64,000 bases of DNA. It comes from Streptomyces sp. NBC_01016. GTDB lineage: Bacteria > Actinomycetota > Actinomycetes > Streptomycetales > Streptomycetaceae. Location: the NCBI RefSeq assembly GCF_026341035.1, contig NZ_JAPEOQ010000001.1, positions 5,332,001 through 5,396,000 of the forward strand, in the 5' to 3' direction. The notes beneath the pieces are model-generated. The model searched no databases. It had not been told where the DNA came from and saw nothing but the letters and a program-made list of their open reading frames with translations. Both the position numbers and the translations under genes were made by a program. Shown in pieces: positions 31,743-40,016 of this stretch (position 1 is the first letter of the stretch; every line of letters starts with the position of its first letter).

Positions 31743-33278
31743 ATGACCGTTGTTGTTGGTGTCGGCGCCCTCGCAGCCGACGAAGTTGTTTCCGTTGCCC
31801 GTCACGGCGCCCAGGTGAGCCTCGCCCCCGAGGCCCTCCAGGAGATCGCCCGCAGTCGCGAGGTCATCAAGGCCCTCGCCGACGACGTCAAGCCCCACTA
31901 CGGCGTCTCCACGGGCTTCGGCGCTCTGGCCACCCGTCACATCCCCACCGAGCTGCGCGCCCAGCTCCAGCGCAGCCTCGTGCGTTCCCACGCGGCGGGC
32001 TCGGGACCGGAGGTCGAGCGCGAGGTCGTGCGCGCCCTCATGCTGCTGCGTCTCTCCACCCTCGCCACCGGCCGCACCGGCGTGCGCACCGAGACCGCCG
32101 AGGCGTACGCCGCCCTCCTGAACGCCGACATCACCCCGGTCGTCCACGAGTACGGCTCGCTCGGCTGTTCCGGCGACCTGGCCCCCCTCGCGCACTGCGC
32201 GCTCGCCGTCATGGGCGAGGGTGTCGTGCGCACCGCCGACGGTGAGAAGAAGCCCGCAGGCGAGGCCCTCGCCGCCGCCGGCATCACCCCGGTCGTTCTG
32301 GAGGAGAAGGAGGGCCTCGCCCTCATCAACGGCACCGACGGCATGCTCGGCATGCTCGTCCTCGCCGCCCACGACCTGCGCCGCCTGCTGAGCACCGCCG
32401 ACATCTCCGCAGCCATGAGCGTCGAGGGCCAGCTCGGCACCGACGCCGTGTTCGCCGCCGACCTCCAGGCCATGCGCCCGCACCCGGGCCAGGGCGACAG
32501 CGCGGGCAACCTGCGCTCCCTGCTTGCCGATTCGGCCATCATCGCCAGCCACGCGGGCCCCGACTGCACCTACGTGCAGGACGCCTACTCGCTGCGCTGC
32601 ACCCCGCAGGTCCACGGCAGCGCCCGTGACACCCTCGGCCACGCCGAACTCGTCGCCTCCCGCGAGCTCGCCAGCGCCGTCGACAACCCGGTCGTCACCC
32701 TCGACGGCCGCGTCGAGAGCAACGGCAACTTCCACGGCGCGCCCGTCGCCGCCGTGCTCGACTTCCTCGCGATCACCGTCGCCGACGTCGCCTCGATCTC
32801 CGAGCGCCGCACCGACCGCTTCCTCGACCCGGCTCGCAACCGCGGTCTGAACGCCTTCCTGGCCGACGACCCGGGTGTCGACTCCGGCCACATGATCGCC
32901 CAGTACACGCAGGCCGCGATCGTCTCCGAGCTCAAGCGGCTCGCCACCCCGGCCTCCGTTGACTCGATCCCCTCCAGCGCCATGCAGGAGGACCACGTGT
33001 CCATGGGCTGGTCGGCCGCCCGCAAGCTGCGCCGCGCCATCGACGGCCTCGGCCGCGTCCTCGCCGTCGAGCTCTACACCGCCGCCCGTGCCCTGGACCT
33101 GCGTGCCCCGCTGACCCCCGCCCCGGCCACCGCGGCCGTGCGCGACGGGCTGCGCGAGACCGTCGAGGGCCCCGGCACCGACCGCTGGCTCGCCCCCGAG
33201 ATCGAGGAGGCCGTCCAGTACGTCGCCTCCGGCCGCGCCCTGGCCGCCGCCGAGTCGGTCACCGGTTCCCTGGTCTGA
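31743..33278 (+). CDS. hutH: Histidine ammonia-lyase
   Basis: A 511-residue histidase, which deaminates L-histidine to urocanate, the first step of histidine breakdown. The catalytic Tyr53 is in HYGVSTGFG. The MIO cofactor is formed from Cys142-Ser143-Gly144 in GSLGCSGDLAPLAH, where the better known enzymes have Ala-Ser-Gly at the same numbers. The C-terminal SSAMQEDHVSMGW is characteristic. Start at ATG 31743 after TTGGGG; earlier in-frame starts fall in the operators. It is followed by a strong terminator and then hutD. Other hut genes (hutU, hutI) are not in the window. Confidence 0.96.
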   Translation: MTVVVGVGALAADEVVSVARHGAQVSLAPEALQEIARSREVIKALADDVKPHYGVSTGFGALATRHIPTELRAQLQRSLVRSHAAGSGPEVEREVVRALMLLRLSTLATGRTGVRTETAEAYAALLNADITPVVHEYGSLGCSGDLAPLAHCALAVMGEGVVRTADGEKKPAGEALAAAGITPVVLEEKEGLALINGTDGMLGMLVLAAHDLRRLLSTADISAAMSVEGQLGTDAVFAADLQAMRPHPGQGDSAGNLRSLLADSAIIASHAGPDCTYVQDAYSLRCTPQVHGSARDTLGHAELVASRELASAVDNPVVTLDGRVESNGNFHGAPVAAVLDFLAITVADVASISERRTDRFLDPARNRGLNAFLADDPGVDSGHMIAQYTQAAIVSELKRLATPASVDSIPSSAMQEDHVSMGWSAARKLRRAIDGLGRVLAVELYTAARALDLRAPLTPAPATAAVRDGLRETVEGPGTDRWLAPEIEEAVQYVASGRALAAAESVTGSLV

Positions 33279-33294
33279 TCCGGCCGCTCTCTCT

Positions 33295-33330
33295 CACACC
33301 TCCGGGGTCCTGCGGGGCCCCGGAGGTGTG
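33295..33330 (+). terminator. Terminator after hutH
   Basis: A perfect 13-base stem, CACACCTCCGGGG / CCCCGGAGGTGTG, with a 10-base loop, 17 bases after the hutH stop. Confidence 0.85.
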
Positions 33331-33445
33331 TGACACCACCGCCATCCCGGGCGCCGCGTCCGGCGGGCTAGGGTCCGTCAGAAGGGCCTTGGTCTCTGGC
33401 CCGGCCTCCCTGCCGCCCGTACGAAGACAAGGACAACTCACCTTC

Positions 33446-34015
33446 ATGGCACCCCAGATCCTGCGCGCACACGAACGCACCCCCGCACCGTGGAAGAACG
33501 GCGGAGGTGTCACCACCGAGGTCCTGGCCCACCCCGAGGGGTCCGGCACGGAGGACTTCGCGTGGCGGATCAGCCTCGCCGACGTCGCGGGCAGCGGACC
33601 CTTCTCCGCGTTCGAGGGCGTCGACCGGATCATCACCGTCGTCGAGGGCCCGGGCATGTCCCTCACCGTCGACGGTACGGAGCACGTCGTCGACACCCGC
33701 TACGCGCCCTTCGCCTTCTCCGGCGACGCCACCACGGACTGCCGGCTCCTCGGCGGCCCCCTGGTCGACTTCAACGTCATGCTCCGCCGCACCGACGCGA
33801 AGGGCGACGTACGCATCGAACGCGGCCCGACGCGCCTCGAACCGGCCCCCGGCACCCGCGTCCTGGCGCTCGTCCTGGACGGCACCGCGACCCTGGACCG
33901 GGACTCCGTCCGCCTCGACCGGCTGGACGCGGTCCTGCTCCAGGATGACGAGGACGCCGCCGACATCGCCGTAGACGGGGTGCTGGCGGTCGTGTCCCTC
34001 ACCGAGGTCCGTTGA
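33446..34015 (+). CDS. hutD: HutD/Ves family protein
   Basis: A 189-residue HutD, a small cupin-like protein. The family start is plain: LRAHERTPAPWKNGGGVTTE, then FAWRISLADVAGSGPFSAFEGVDR and GPLVDFNVMLRR. Family knowledge: HutD accompanies histidine-use genes and is thought to limit pathway overactivity, possibly by binding a metabolite such as N-formylglutamate. Start at ATG 33446; the frame extends upstream without similarity. It follows hutH after a terminator, so it may have its own promoter within 33331-33445. Confidence 0.9.
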   Translation: MAPQILRAHERTPAPWKNGGGVTTEVLAHPEGSGTEDFAWRISLADVAGSGPFSAFEGVDRIITVVEGPGMSLTVDGTEHVVDTRYAPFAFSGDATTDCRLLGGPLVDFNVMLRRTDAKGDVRIERGPTRLEPAPGTRVLALVLDGTATLDRDSVRLDRLDAVLLQDDEDAADIAVDGVLAVVSLTEVR

Positions 34016-34064
34016 GGGCTTTAACCTTTGGCGGTGCGTCAGCGGGATCGGTAGGTTCTCCGCG

Positions 34065-34934
34065 GTGACCTTGATGGAGACGCACGGCCTCGCGTCGCTG
34101 ACCGACGAGGCCCAACTGAGCTGGACAGCGCTGGGGGACAGGACCCGGCAGCCGCCCGTCGTCCTGCTGCACGGCGGTCCGGGGCTTCCGGACTACCTGG
34201 GCGAGGTCGCCGCCATGCTCGGCGACCTCGCGCCCGTGTACCGGTACGACCAGCGGGGCACGGGCCGGTCCCCGTGGCAGGGGCGGCATTCGCTCGCCCG
34301 GCATGTCGACGATCTCGCCGAGCTGCTCGACACGTGGGACGCGCCCCGGGCCGTCCTGATCGGGCACTCCTACGGCACCGACCTGGCGAGCCGGTTCTGC
34401 CTGGCGCACCTCGACCGCGTGGCCGGGATGCTGCTGATGTGCGGGCCGTTCGTGGGTGATTGGCGCACCGGGTACCGGGCGGAGCGGGGCCGCCGGATGT
34501 CCGCGGCACAGCTGGCGCGGCGCCAGGCATTGGAAGAGGTGCCGGAGCGCACGGAGGAACAGGAGGTCGAGCTGCTGACGCTGTCCTGGTTCACCGACTA
34601 CGCCGATCCCGAACGCGGGTGGGACCGGGCCGCCGAGAACGCCCGGCGGCGTCGCCCCGTCAACTGGGCCATGAACGCCGAACTCGGCACGGACGGAAGC
34701 GCGGACCCGCTCGACGCGCGCCTGGACGAACTGCGCGCGTGCCTGCCGACGCGCACGGAACTCCTCGGCGGCGCCGTTGATCCCCGCCCCATCGAGGCCC
34801 TCGCAGCACTCGGGCTCCGGCTCGACCTCCCACTGACACGGATCGAGGGCGCCGGGCACGAACCCTGGCTGGAGCGACCCGACGCCGTGCGCGCACACCT
34901 TCGGCGATTCGTGCGGGGCGCGGTGTCCGTATAG
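34065..34934 (+). CDS. Alpha/beta hydrolase (proline iminopeptidase-like)
   Basis: A 289-residue hydrolase. The oxyanion segment is LLHGGPGLPDYLG, the YRYDQRGTGRSP strand is typical of prolyl aminopeptidase relatives, the nucleophile is the serine of IGHSYGTDLA, and the catalytic histidine is in IEGAGHEPWLERPD. The start may be GTG 34065 or ATG 34074; neither has a strong ribosome site. It sits between hutD and hutC but nothing ties it to histidine use. Substrate unknown (peptide, ester or lactone). Confidence 0.88.
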   Translation: MTLMETHGLASLTDEAQLSWTALGDRTRQPPVVLLHGGPGLPDYLGEVAAMLGDLAPVYRYDQRGTGRSPWQGRHSLARHVDDLAELLDTWDAPRAVLIGHSYGTDLASRFCLAHLDRVAGMLLMCGPFVGDWRTGYRAERGRRMSAAQLARRQALEEVPERTEEQEVELLTLSWFTDYADPERGWDRAAENARRRRPVNWAMNAELGTDGSADPLDARLDELRACLPTRTELLGGAVDPRPIEALAALGLRLDLPLTRIEGAGHEPWLERPDAVRAHLRRFVRGAVSV

Positions 34935-35022
34935 GCGAGGGGACGTCGGTCCCAGCCGGTCACGCCCCCACCGCCCCCATAGGATTCCCTGTAGTCAGCA
35001 GGGGCCGGTAGCGGGGGAGCGG

Positions 35023-35799
35023 ATGGCGAGGACAGTGGGCGATGTGACGGTGGACCAGGCCGAGCTGGCCCGTTGGTACGAGGAGGGCGGGCGCAGCGCC
35101 GTGCCCGCCTACCAGCGCGTCAAGGAGCTCGTCGAGCGGCAGATCAGGGACGGCCACTGGCAGGAGGACGACGCCCTGCCCTCGGAGAGCCAGTTCGTCG
35201 ACGCGCTCGGGCTGTCCCGGATGACCGTCAACCGCGCGCTGCGCGAGCTCGCCGCCGACGGGCTCATCCGGCGCGTCATGGGCGTCGGCAGCTTCGTCGC
35301 CGAGCGCAAGGCCAGCTCCGCGCTCCTGGAGGTCCACAACATCGCCGACGAGGTGCAGAGCCGCGGCCACCGCTACTCGGCCCGCGTGCTGTCCCTCGGC
35401 GAGGAGCAGGCCGACGAGCGGACCGGCGCGCACCTCGGCCTCGGCAAGGGGCAGCTGGTCTTCCGCTCACAGGTCGTGCACTACGAGGACGGGGTGCCGC
35501 TCCAACTGGAGGACCGGTACGTCAACCCGGCCTTCGCGCCCGGCTACCTGCAGCAGGACTTCACACTGCAAACACCGTTCACGTTCCTGTCGAAGGTCGC
35601 GCCGCTCGGCCGTGGCGAGCACATCGTGGAGGCGGTCCTGGCCTCGCCGGAGGAGGCCGCGATCCTCGACGTGGGCCCGGCCGAGCCGTGTCTGCTGATC
35701 CAGCGCCGCACCTGGTCGAGGGACGCCCTCGTGAGCATCGCGCGGCTGCTCCACCCCGGCACCCGCTACCGCCTCGAGGGCGCGTTCGCCACGCACTGA
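35023..35799 (+). CDS. hutC: GntR-family histidine utilisation repressor HutC
   Basis: A 258-residue GntR/HutC repressor. The N-terminal winged helix is AYQRVKELVERQI ... LPSESQFVDALGLSRMTVNRALRELAADGLI, and the UTRA effector domain carries the HutC-specific stretch LQLEDRYVNPAFAPGYLQQDF and TFLSKVAPLGRGEHIVEAVL. In the family, urocanate binding releases it from TGTATATACA-like sites. One such site lies in the promoter of the permease just downstream, so that gene is its likeliest target. Start at ATG 35023. A strong terminator follows. Confidence 0.9.
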   Translation: MARTVGDVTVDQAELARWYEEGGRSAVPAYQRVKELVERQIRDGHWQEDDALPSESQFVDALGLSRMTVNRALRELAADGLIRRVMGVGSFVAERKASSALLEVHNIADEVQSRGHRYSARVLSLGEEQADERTGAHLGLGKGQLVFRSQVVHYEDGVPLQLEDRYVNPAFAPGYLQQDFTLQTPFTFLSKVAPLGRGEHIVEAVLASPEEAAILDVGPAEPCLLIQRRTWSRDALVSIARLLHPGTRYRLEGAFATH

Positions 35800-35893
35800 C
35801 GCGGTCGGCGGGCGGGCACGGTACGCCCAGGTCACAGGCTAAAATGGCGCCTGCACCAGGCCCGGTCGGCCGGTGAGGTACAGCAGCACTCCA

Positions 35894-35922
35894 GGGCGCG
35901 TCCCCTTGCGAGGGACGCGCCC
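35894..35922 (+). terminator. Terminator after hutC
   Basis: An 11-base perfect stem GGGCGCGTCCC / GGGACGCGCCC with a 7-base loop, about 95 bases after the hutC stop codon. It separates hutC from the permease promoter. Confidence 0.8.
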
Positions 35923-35977
35923 GACGTGTGTCGGGACCGCTCAGGGCTGTTCGTGCGCTCACTCTCCGGACTACCTC

Positions 35978-36009
35978 TTGACGCACCTGTATAGACAGGC
36001 ATATACAGG
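35978..36009 (+). promoter_or_regulatory. Permease promoter with HutC-like operators
   Basis: TTGACG (35978-35983) and TATACA (36002-36007) are 18 bases apart. The spacer holds CCTGTATAGACAGG (35986-35999), close to the HutC consensus core TGTATATACA, and a second half-site ATATACAGG runs over the -10. Together CCTGTAT and ATACAGG also form an outer inverted repeat. Repressor bound here would block polymerase directly. Confidence 0.75.
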
Positions 36010-36090
36010 CTGGCGTTCGCGTCATCGGGGCCCGGACCGCAGGTCCCGCAGTCCGTCCGCCGGCCCCACCCCGAAGAGGGAGACACTCGT

Positions 36091-37524
36091 TTGCGTACCG
36101 AAAAGGCCGGCCTGAGCCGTGGGCTCAACTCGCGGCACATCCGCTTCATCGCGCTCGGCTCCGCGATCGGCACGGGGCTGTTCTACGGCTCCTCCGAGTC
36201 CATACAGGCGGGCGGCCCGGCCGTCCTGCTCGCCTATCTGATCGGCGGCGCCGCCGTCTTCCTCGTCCTCAGGTCCCTGGGTGAGATGGCCGTGGCTTCG
36301 CCCACCGCCGGCTCCTTCGGCGAGTACGCGAACCGGCACCTCGGACCGCTGGCCGGCTTCCTCACCGGCTGGACGTACGCCTTCGAGATGGTCATCGTGG
36401 CCGTCGCCGATGTCACCGCCATCGGCGTCTACATGGGCTTCTGGTTTCCCGACGTGCCCCGCTGGATCTGGGTGCTGGCCGCCGTCGTCATCGTTGGCGC
36501 GCTCAACCTCGTCAGCGTCAAGGTCTTCGGTGAGCTGGAGTTCTGGCTCTCCCTCGTGAAGATCGTCGCCATCGTCGCGATGATCCTCGTCGGCATCGCG
36601 GTCATCGCCTTCGGCCTCGGCAGCGGCCACGTCCACGTCGGCCTGGACAACCTCTGGAGCCACGGAGGCTTCTTCGCGGGCGGCATCGACGGCTTCGTGA
36701 TCTCCTTCGCCATCGTCATGTTCGCCTTCGGCGGCACCGAGATCATCGGTGTCACGGCGGGCGAGGCGCAGTCCCCGGAGAAGACGATCCCGGGCGCGGT
36801 CAACTCCATCCCGCTGCGCATCATCCTGTTCTACGTCCTGACCCTCGCCGTGATCATGTCGATCACCCCCTGGCAGCAGATCGACGACTCGGGCAGCCCG
36901 TTCGTGCAGATCTTCGCCGGGGTCGGCCTCAAGTCCGCGGCCGCCGTCCTCAACGTGGTCGTCCTGACCGCCGCCCTGTCGGCCATCAACAGTGACATCT
37001 TCGCCGCGGGCCGCACGATGTACGGTCTCGCCGAGCGCGGCCACGGACCCGCCGCCATGCGTCGGACGACCGGCAACGGCGTGCCGTGGGTGACCACCCT
37101 CGTCATGATCGGCGCCCTGCTCTTCGGCGTCGTGATGAACGCCGTCGTCCCCGGCGAGATCTTCCTGATCATCTCCTCGATCGCCACGTTCGCCACCGTC
37201 TTCGTCTGGGTGATGATCATGCTCACCCACATGAAGGCCCGCGGCTCGATGTCGGCCGAGGAGTCCGCGGCCCTGAAGTTCCCGGCCCCGTTCTGGCCCT
37301 ACGGCCAGATCATCACGCTCCTGTTCATGGTCGCCGTGCTGGTCCTGCTCGGCTTCCACGAGAGCACGCGCGTGGCGCTCGAGGTCGGCGCGGTCTGGCT
37401 GGTGCTGCTCACCGTGGTCTACGTCCTGTGGGTGCGCCATCGGACCGGTACGGACCCGCAGTCCGTACCGGCCGGGGCCGAGGCCGGTACGACCTCGCAG
37501 GAGCGGGCCGAAGTCTCGGGCTGA
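36091..37524 (+). CDS. APC-family amino-acid permease (probable histidine transporter)
   Basis: A 477-residue, 12-helix permease of the amino acid/polyamine/organocation superfamily, amino-acid transporter branch. The family signature is at the N-terminus (HIRFIALGSAIGTGLFYGSS) and in helix 3 and after (GEYANRHLGPLAGFLTGW); FGGTEIIGVTAGEAQSPEKTIPGAVNS follows helix 6. The start is TTG 36091 after GAGGGAGAC. The HutC-like operator in its promoter and hutC directly upstream suggest histidine or urocanate as substrate (a HutT role). The family also carries proline and aromatic amino acids, so this is inference. Confidence 0.88.
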   Translation: MRTEKAGLSRGLNSRHIRFIALGSAIGTGLFYGSSESIQAGGPAVLLAYLIGGAAVFLVLRSLGEMAVASPTAGSFGEYANRHLGPLAGFLTGWTYAFEMVIVAVADVTAIGVYMGFWFPDVPRWIWVLAAVVIVGALNLVSVKVFGELEFWLSLVKIVAIVAMILVGIAVIAFGLGSGHVHVGLDNLWSHGGFFAGGIDGFVISFAIVMFAFGGTEIIGVTAGEAQSPEKTIPGAVNSIPLRIILFYVLTLAVIMSITPWQQIDDSGSPFVQIFAGVGLKSAAAVLNVVVLTAALSAINSDIFAAGRTMYGLAERGHGPAAMRRTTGNGVPWVTTLVMIGALLFGVVMNAVVPGEIFLIISSIATFATVFVWVMIMLTHMKARGSMSAEESAALKFPAPFWPYGQIITLLFMVAVLVLLGFHESTRVALEVGAVWLVLLTVVYVLWVRHRTGTDPQSVPAGAEAGTTSQERAEVSG

Positions 37525-37657
37525 CCTGCCGGGAACTCCAGCGGCCCGGACCGCGACGTCGACCGTGCACCTGCCGTGCAACTGGCGTCACAGCCCGGGC
37601 CGCAGCGTGTCGGAGACCTGTCGGCGATATGTCGGTAGCGCCAGGCATGCTGGGTGC

Positions 37658-38659
37658 ATGAGTGCTTCCCATGAGCACGCCGCCCCGGACCGCAAGGAGC
37701 CCGACACCGTGTCTTCCGCATCCCAGCACCGACCGTGGGACGTTCACCGGCTGCCCGCCGCCTCGGGCAGCACCTTCCTGGTCACCGGGGGAAACGCCGG
37801 GATCGGCTACTTCACCTCCGAGCAGCTCGCCGCCACCGGCGCCCACGTCGTGCTCGGCAGCCGGGACCCCGCCAAGGCCGACGCCGCCATGGCCTCGATC
37901 CGCTCGCGCGTCCCCGGCGCGCACGTGAGCCACCTTCCCCTGGACCTCGCCGACCTGACGTCCCTGAAGGCGGCCGTGGGCAGGCTGGAACTCGACCGTC
38001 TCGACGCGGTGGTCCACAACGCCGGGGTCGCGCTCGACGACCCGCCCCGCCGGGAGACCGGCGACGGCCACGAGCTCATGTTCGGCACCAACCACCTCGG
38101 CCACTTCGCACTGACCCAGTGGCTGGCCCCGCTGCTCTCCGCGGCGCCCGCGGGCCGCGTCGTGACGGTGGGAAGCTTCGCGGCGCGCTCCGAACGGCTG
38201 GACCTCGGCGATCTGCAATCGACCCACGAGTACCTGCCCAAGCGCACCTACGGCCGCTCGAAGCTCGCGCAGATGTCTTTCGGTTTCGAGCTCGATCGCA
38301 GGCTGCGTGCCATCAACAGCACGGTGCTCAGCGTGGTGGCCCACCCCGGCGGAGCGCTGGACTCCCTCACGCCGTCCCGTCCACCGGTGTCCGTGACCAC
38401 GCCCGGTCAGCGGCTGCGCGCCCTGCCGGCCGCGCTCCTGGTGCAGGGCAAGGAGGCCGGAGCGCAGCCCGTCGTACGGGCTGTCCTCGACCCGGAGGTG
38501 CAGGGAGGACAGCTGTGGGGGCCGCGCGTCTTCGGACTGCGCGGCACACCGCGGAGTGAGCCCGTCCCCGCGCACATGGCCGACGCGGACGTGGCCGCTC
38601 GCCTGTGGGCCGCCAGCGGAGAGTTGACCGGCACCGATCCGGACCTCGGCTTCCGGTAG
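37658..38659 (+). CDS. Short-chain dehydrogenase/reductase
   Basis: An SDR of 333 residues from ATG 37658, or 316 from GTG 37709, which has AAGGAG nine bases before it. The cofactor motif is FLVTGGNAGIGYFTSEQLA, with VVHNAGVALDD (NAG), GTNHLGHFAL, VVTVGSFAA and YGRSKLAQM (YxxxK). It belongs to the retinol-dehydrogenase-like, WW-domain oxidoreductase-type branch. It stands alone after the permease; no regulator or partner is obvious. Substrate unknown. Confidence 0.9.
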   Translation: MSASHEHAAPDRKEPDTVSSASQHRPWDVHRLPAASGSTFLVTGGNAGIGYFTSEQLAATGAHVVLGSRDPAKADAAMASIRSRVPGAHVSHLPLDLADLTSLKAAVGRLELDRLDAVVHNAGVALDDPPRRETGDGHELMFGTNHLGHFALTQWLAPLLSAAPAGRVVTVGSFAARSERLDLGDLQSTHEYLPKRTYGRSKLAQMSFGFELDRRLRAINSTVLSVVAHPGGALDSLTPSRPPVSVTTPGQRLRALPAALLVQGKEAGAQPVVRAVLDPEVQGGQLWGPRVFGLRGTPRSEPVPAHMADADVAARLWAASGELTGTDPDLGFR

Positions 38660-38858
38660 ACGCGGAGCCGCGAGCAAGGGCCTGTCCCAAGGCGGTTGCC
38701 TGGCTCAGGTTTTGGCGAGGGCGTGTCGGCGTATTCCTTCGAGGAGTACGAGGAGTACGAGGAGTACGAGGAGTAAGAGCGGTACGAGGAGCGCACCAAC
38801 GTCGAGTACGTCGTTACGGACATCACCGGTGACCGGCGCGCCGGGGGAGGACGGTGGC
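38660..38858. other. Intergenic region with a 9-base tandem repeat
   Basis: About 200 bases between the SDR and the kinase-like gene. The main feature is the run of GAGGAGTAC repeats. In one frame, from a GTG near 38723, it reads SFEEYEEYEEYEEYEE and then a stop, which is too short to call as a gene. No promoter is evident. Confidence 0.5.
38741..38776 (+). repeat. GAGGAGTAC tandem repeat
   Basis: Three exact copies of GAGGAGTAC and a fourth ending in TAA instead of TAC, followed by two degenerate units (GAGCGGTAC, GAGGAGCGC) to about 38794. The 9-base unit would encode Glu-Glu-Tyr; the single C-to-A change makes a stop. Confidence 0.9.
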
Positions 38859-39968
38859 ATGACGGACGCTGTTGCCCGGCAGGTCGAGGGTGTGGAACCT
38901 GGTGTGACGCTCGGCCAACTCGGCCTCGGGAGCGGACGGCTGGCCGCGGCCCACGCGGTCATGGACGAGGCCGAGGCGATCGCCCTGGCCCGCGCGCGGT
39001 GGTCCCTGGACGCCGTCGCGACGACCCGGCTGGCGACCGAGAAGGACGACACGTTCCGGCTCGACACCTCAGATGGCGGCCGGTTCGTCGTCAAGGTCTC
39101 CCACCCGGACGAGGACGACGACGAAGTCGCCTTCGAGACCGAGCTGATGCGGCACGTGCACGAGTCCGGATACGGCGTGCCGGTCCCCGAGCTGCTGCCC
39201 TCTGCCGACGGCCGGTTGCTCGAACCGGTGACGGACGGGGCCGGTCGGCACCGCCTGGCACGCGTCATGACCCACGCCGTGGGCACACCGCTCGACACGG
39301 CCGGGGCGACGTCCGCGCCGGAACGGGAACGCGTGGGGGAGATGCTGGCCCAACTGCGGCACGCCACCGCCGACTTCCGGCACCCGGCGGACGACAGGGT
39401 GTGCGCCTGGGACGTCCGCCACCTCCCGGCGCTGCACCCACTGCTCGACGAAGTCCCGGACGCCGGGCAACGCCGGGCTCTGGACCAGGGGTTGGACCGC
39501 TACATGGACGTGGTTGTGCCCCAACTGCAGTCCCTGCGCTACCAGGTGCTGCACAACGACTTCAGCACGTCCAACCTCCTCGTCGACCACGACACCGCCG
39601 AATTCGTCACCGGTGTCATCGACTTCGGCGACGCCGTGCACACCGCGATCGCGGTGGATGTCGCCACCGCACTGCTCAACCAACTGCCACGGGACACCGC
39701 GTCGCGACCGGTGCCGGACCTCTTCGCCGAGGCCCGCGACGTGCTGCGCGGATACCTCCGCTCGGCCGACCTCACCGAGGCCGAACTGGCGCTGCTCCCG
39801 CACCTCGTCATGGGCCGAGTGGTTGCCCGGGCGCTCATCACCCTGCACCGCGCGTCGCTGATCCCCGGGAACACCACGTACATCCTGCGCAACACCGCGC
39901 CGGGATGGGGCCAGTTGGCGTGGTTCCTCGACCGTACGCCCGACGAGATCTCCTCGACGTTCCTCTGA
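38859..39968 (+). CDS. APH-type small-molecule kinase (possible hydroxylysine/ethanolamine kinase-like)
   Basis: A 369-residue protein of the aminoglycoside phosphotransferase (APH/choline kinase) fold. The ATP lobe has FRLDTSDGGRFVVKVSHPDE (Lys of the kinase fold). The catalytic loop is QVLHNDFSTSNLLV (Brenner-type HxDxxxxN), and TGVIDFGDAVH supplies the metal-binding aspartate. ATG 38859 follows GGGGGAGG. The gene just downstream encodes a class III PLP enzyme of the phospho-lyase type. In animals and bacteria the same two activities form one pathway: a kinase phosphorylates 5-hydroxylysine or a similar amino alcohol and the PLP enzyme removes phosphate and ammonia. That pairing is why I do not call this antibiotic resistance. 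Confidence 0.82.
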   Translation: MTDAVARQVEGVEPGVTLGQLGLGSGRLAAAHAVMDEAEAIALARARWSLDAVATTRLATEKDDTFRLDTSDGGRFVVKVSHPDEDDDEVAFETELMRHVHESGYGVPVPELLPSADGRLLEPVTDGAGRHRLARVMTHAVGTPLDTAGATSAPERERVGEMLAQLRHATADFRHPADDRVCAWDVRHLPALHPLLDEVPDAGQRRALDQGLDRYMDVVVPQLQSLRYQVLHNDFSTSNLLVDHDTAEFVTGVIDFGDAVHTAIAVDVATALLNQLPRDTASRPVPDLFAEARDVLRGYLRSADLTEAELALLPHLVMGRVVARALITLHRASLIPGNTTYILRNTAPGWGQLAWFLDRTPDEISSTFL

Positions 39969-40016
39969 CCGAGCAGCCGGCGGACAACCGGCCCGTCGCA
40001 CACACCAAGGACGAGC

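Noticed and set aside
38859..39968. Aminoglycoside resistance gene
   Set aside because: The APH fold is present, but the gene is paired with a phospho-lyase-like PLP enzyme and has no resistance context; kinase of a metabolite fits better.
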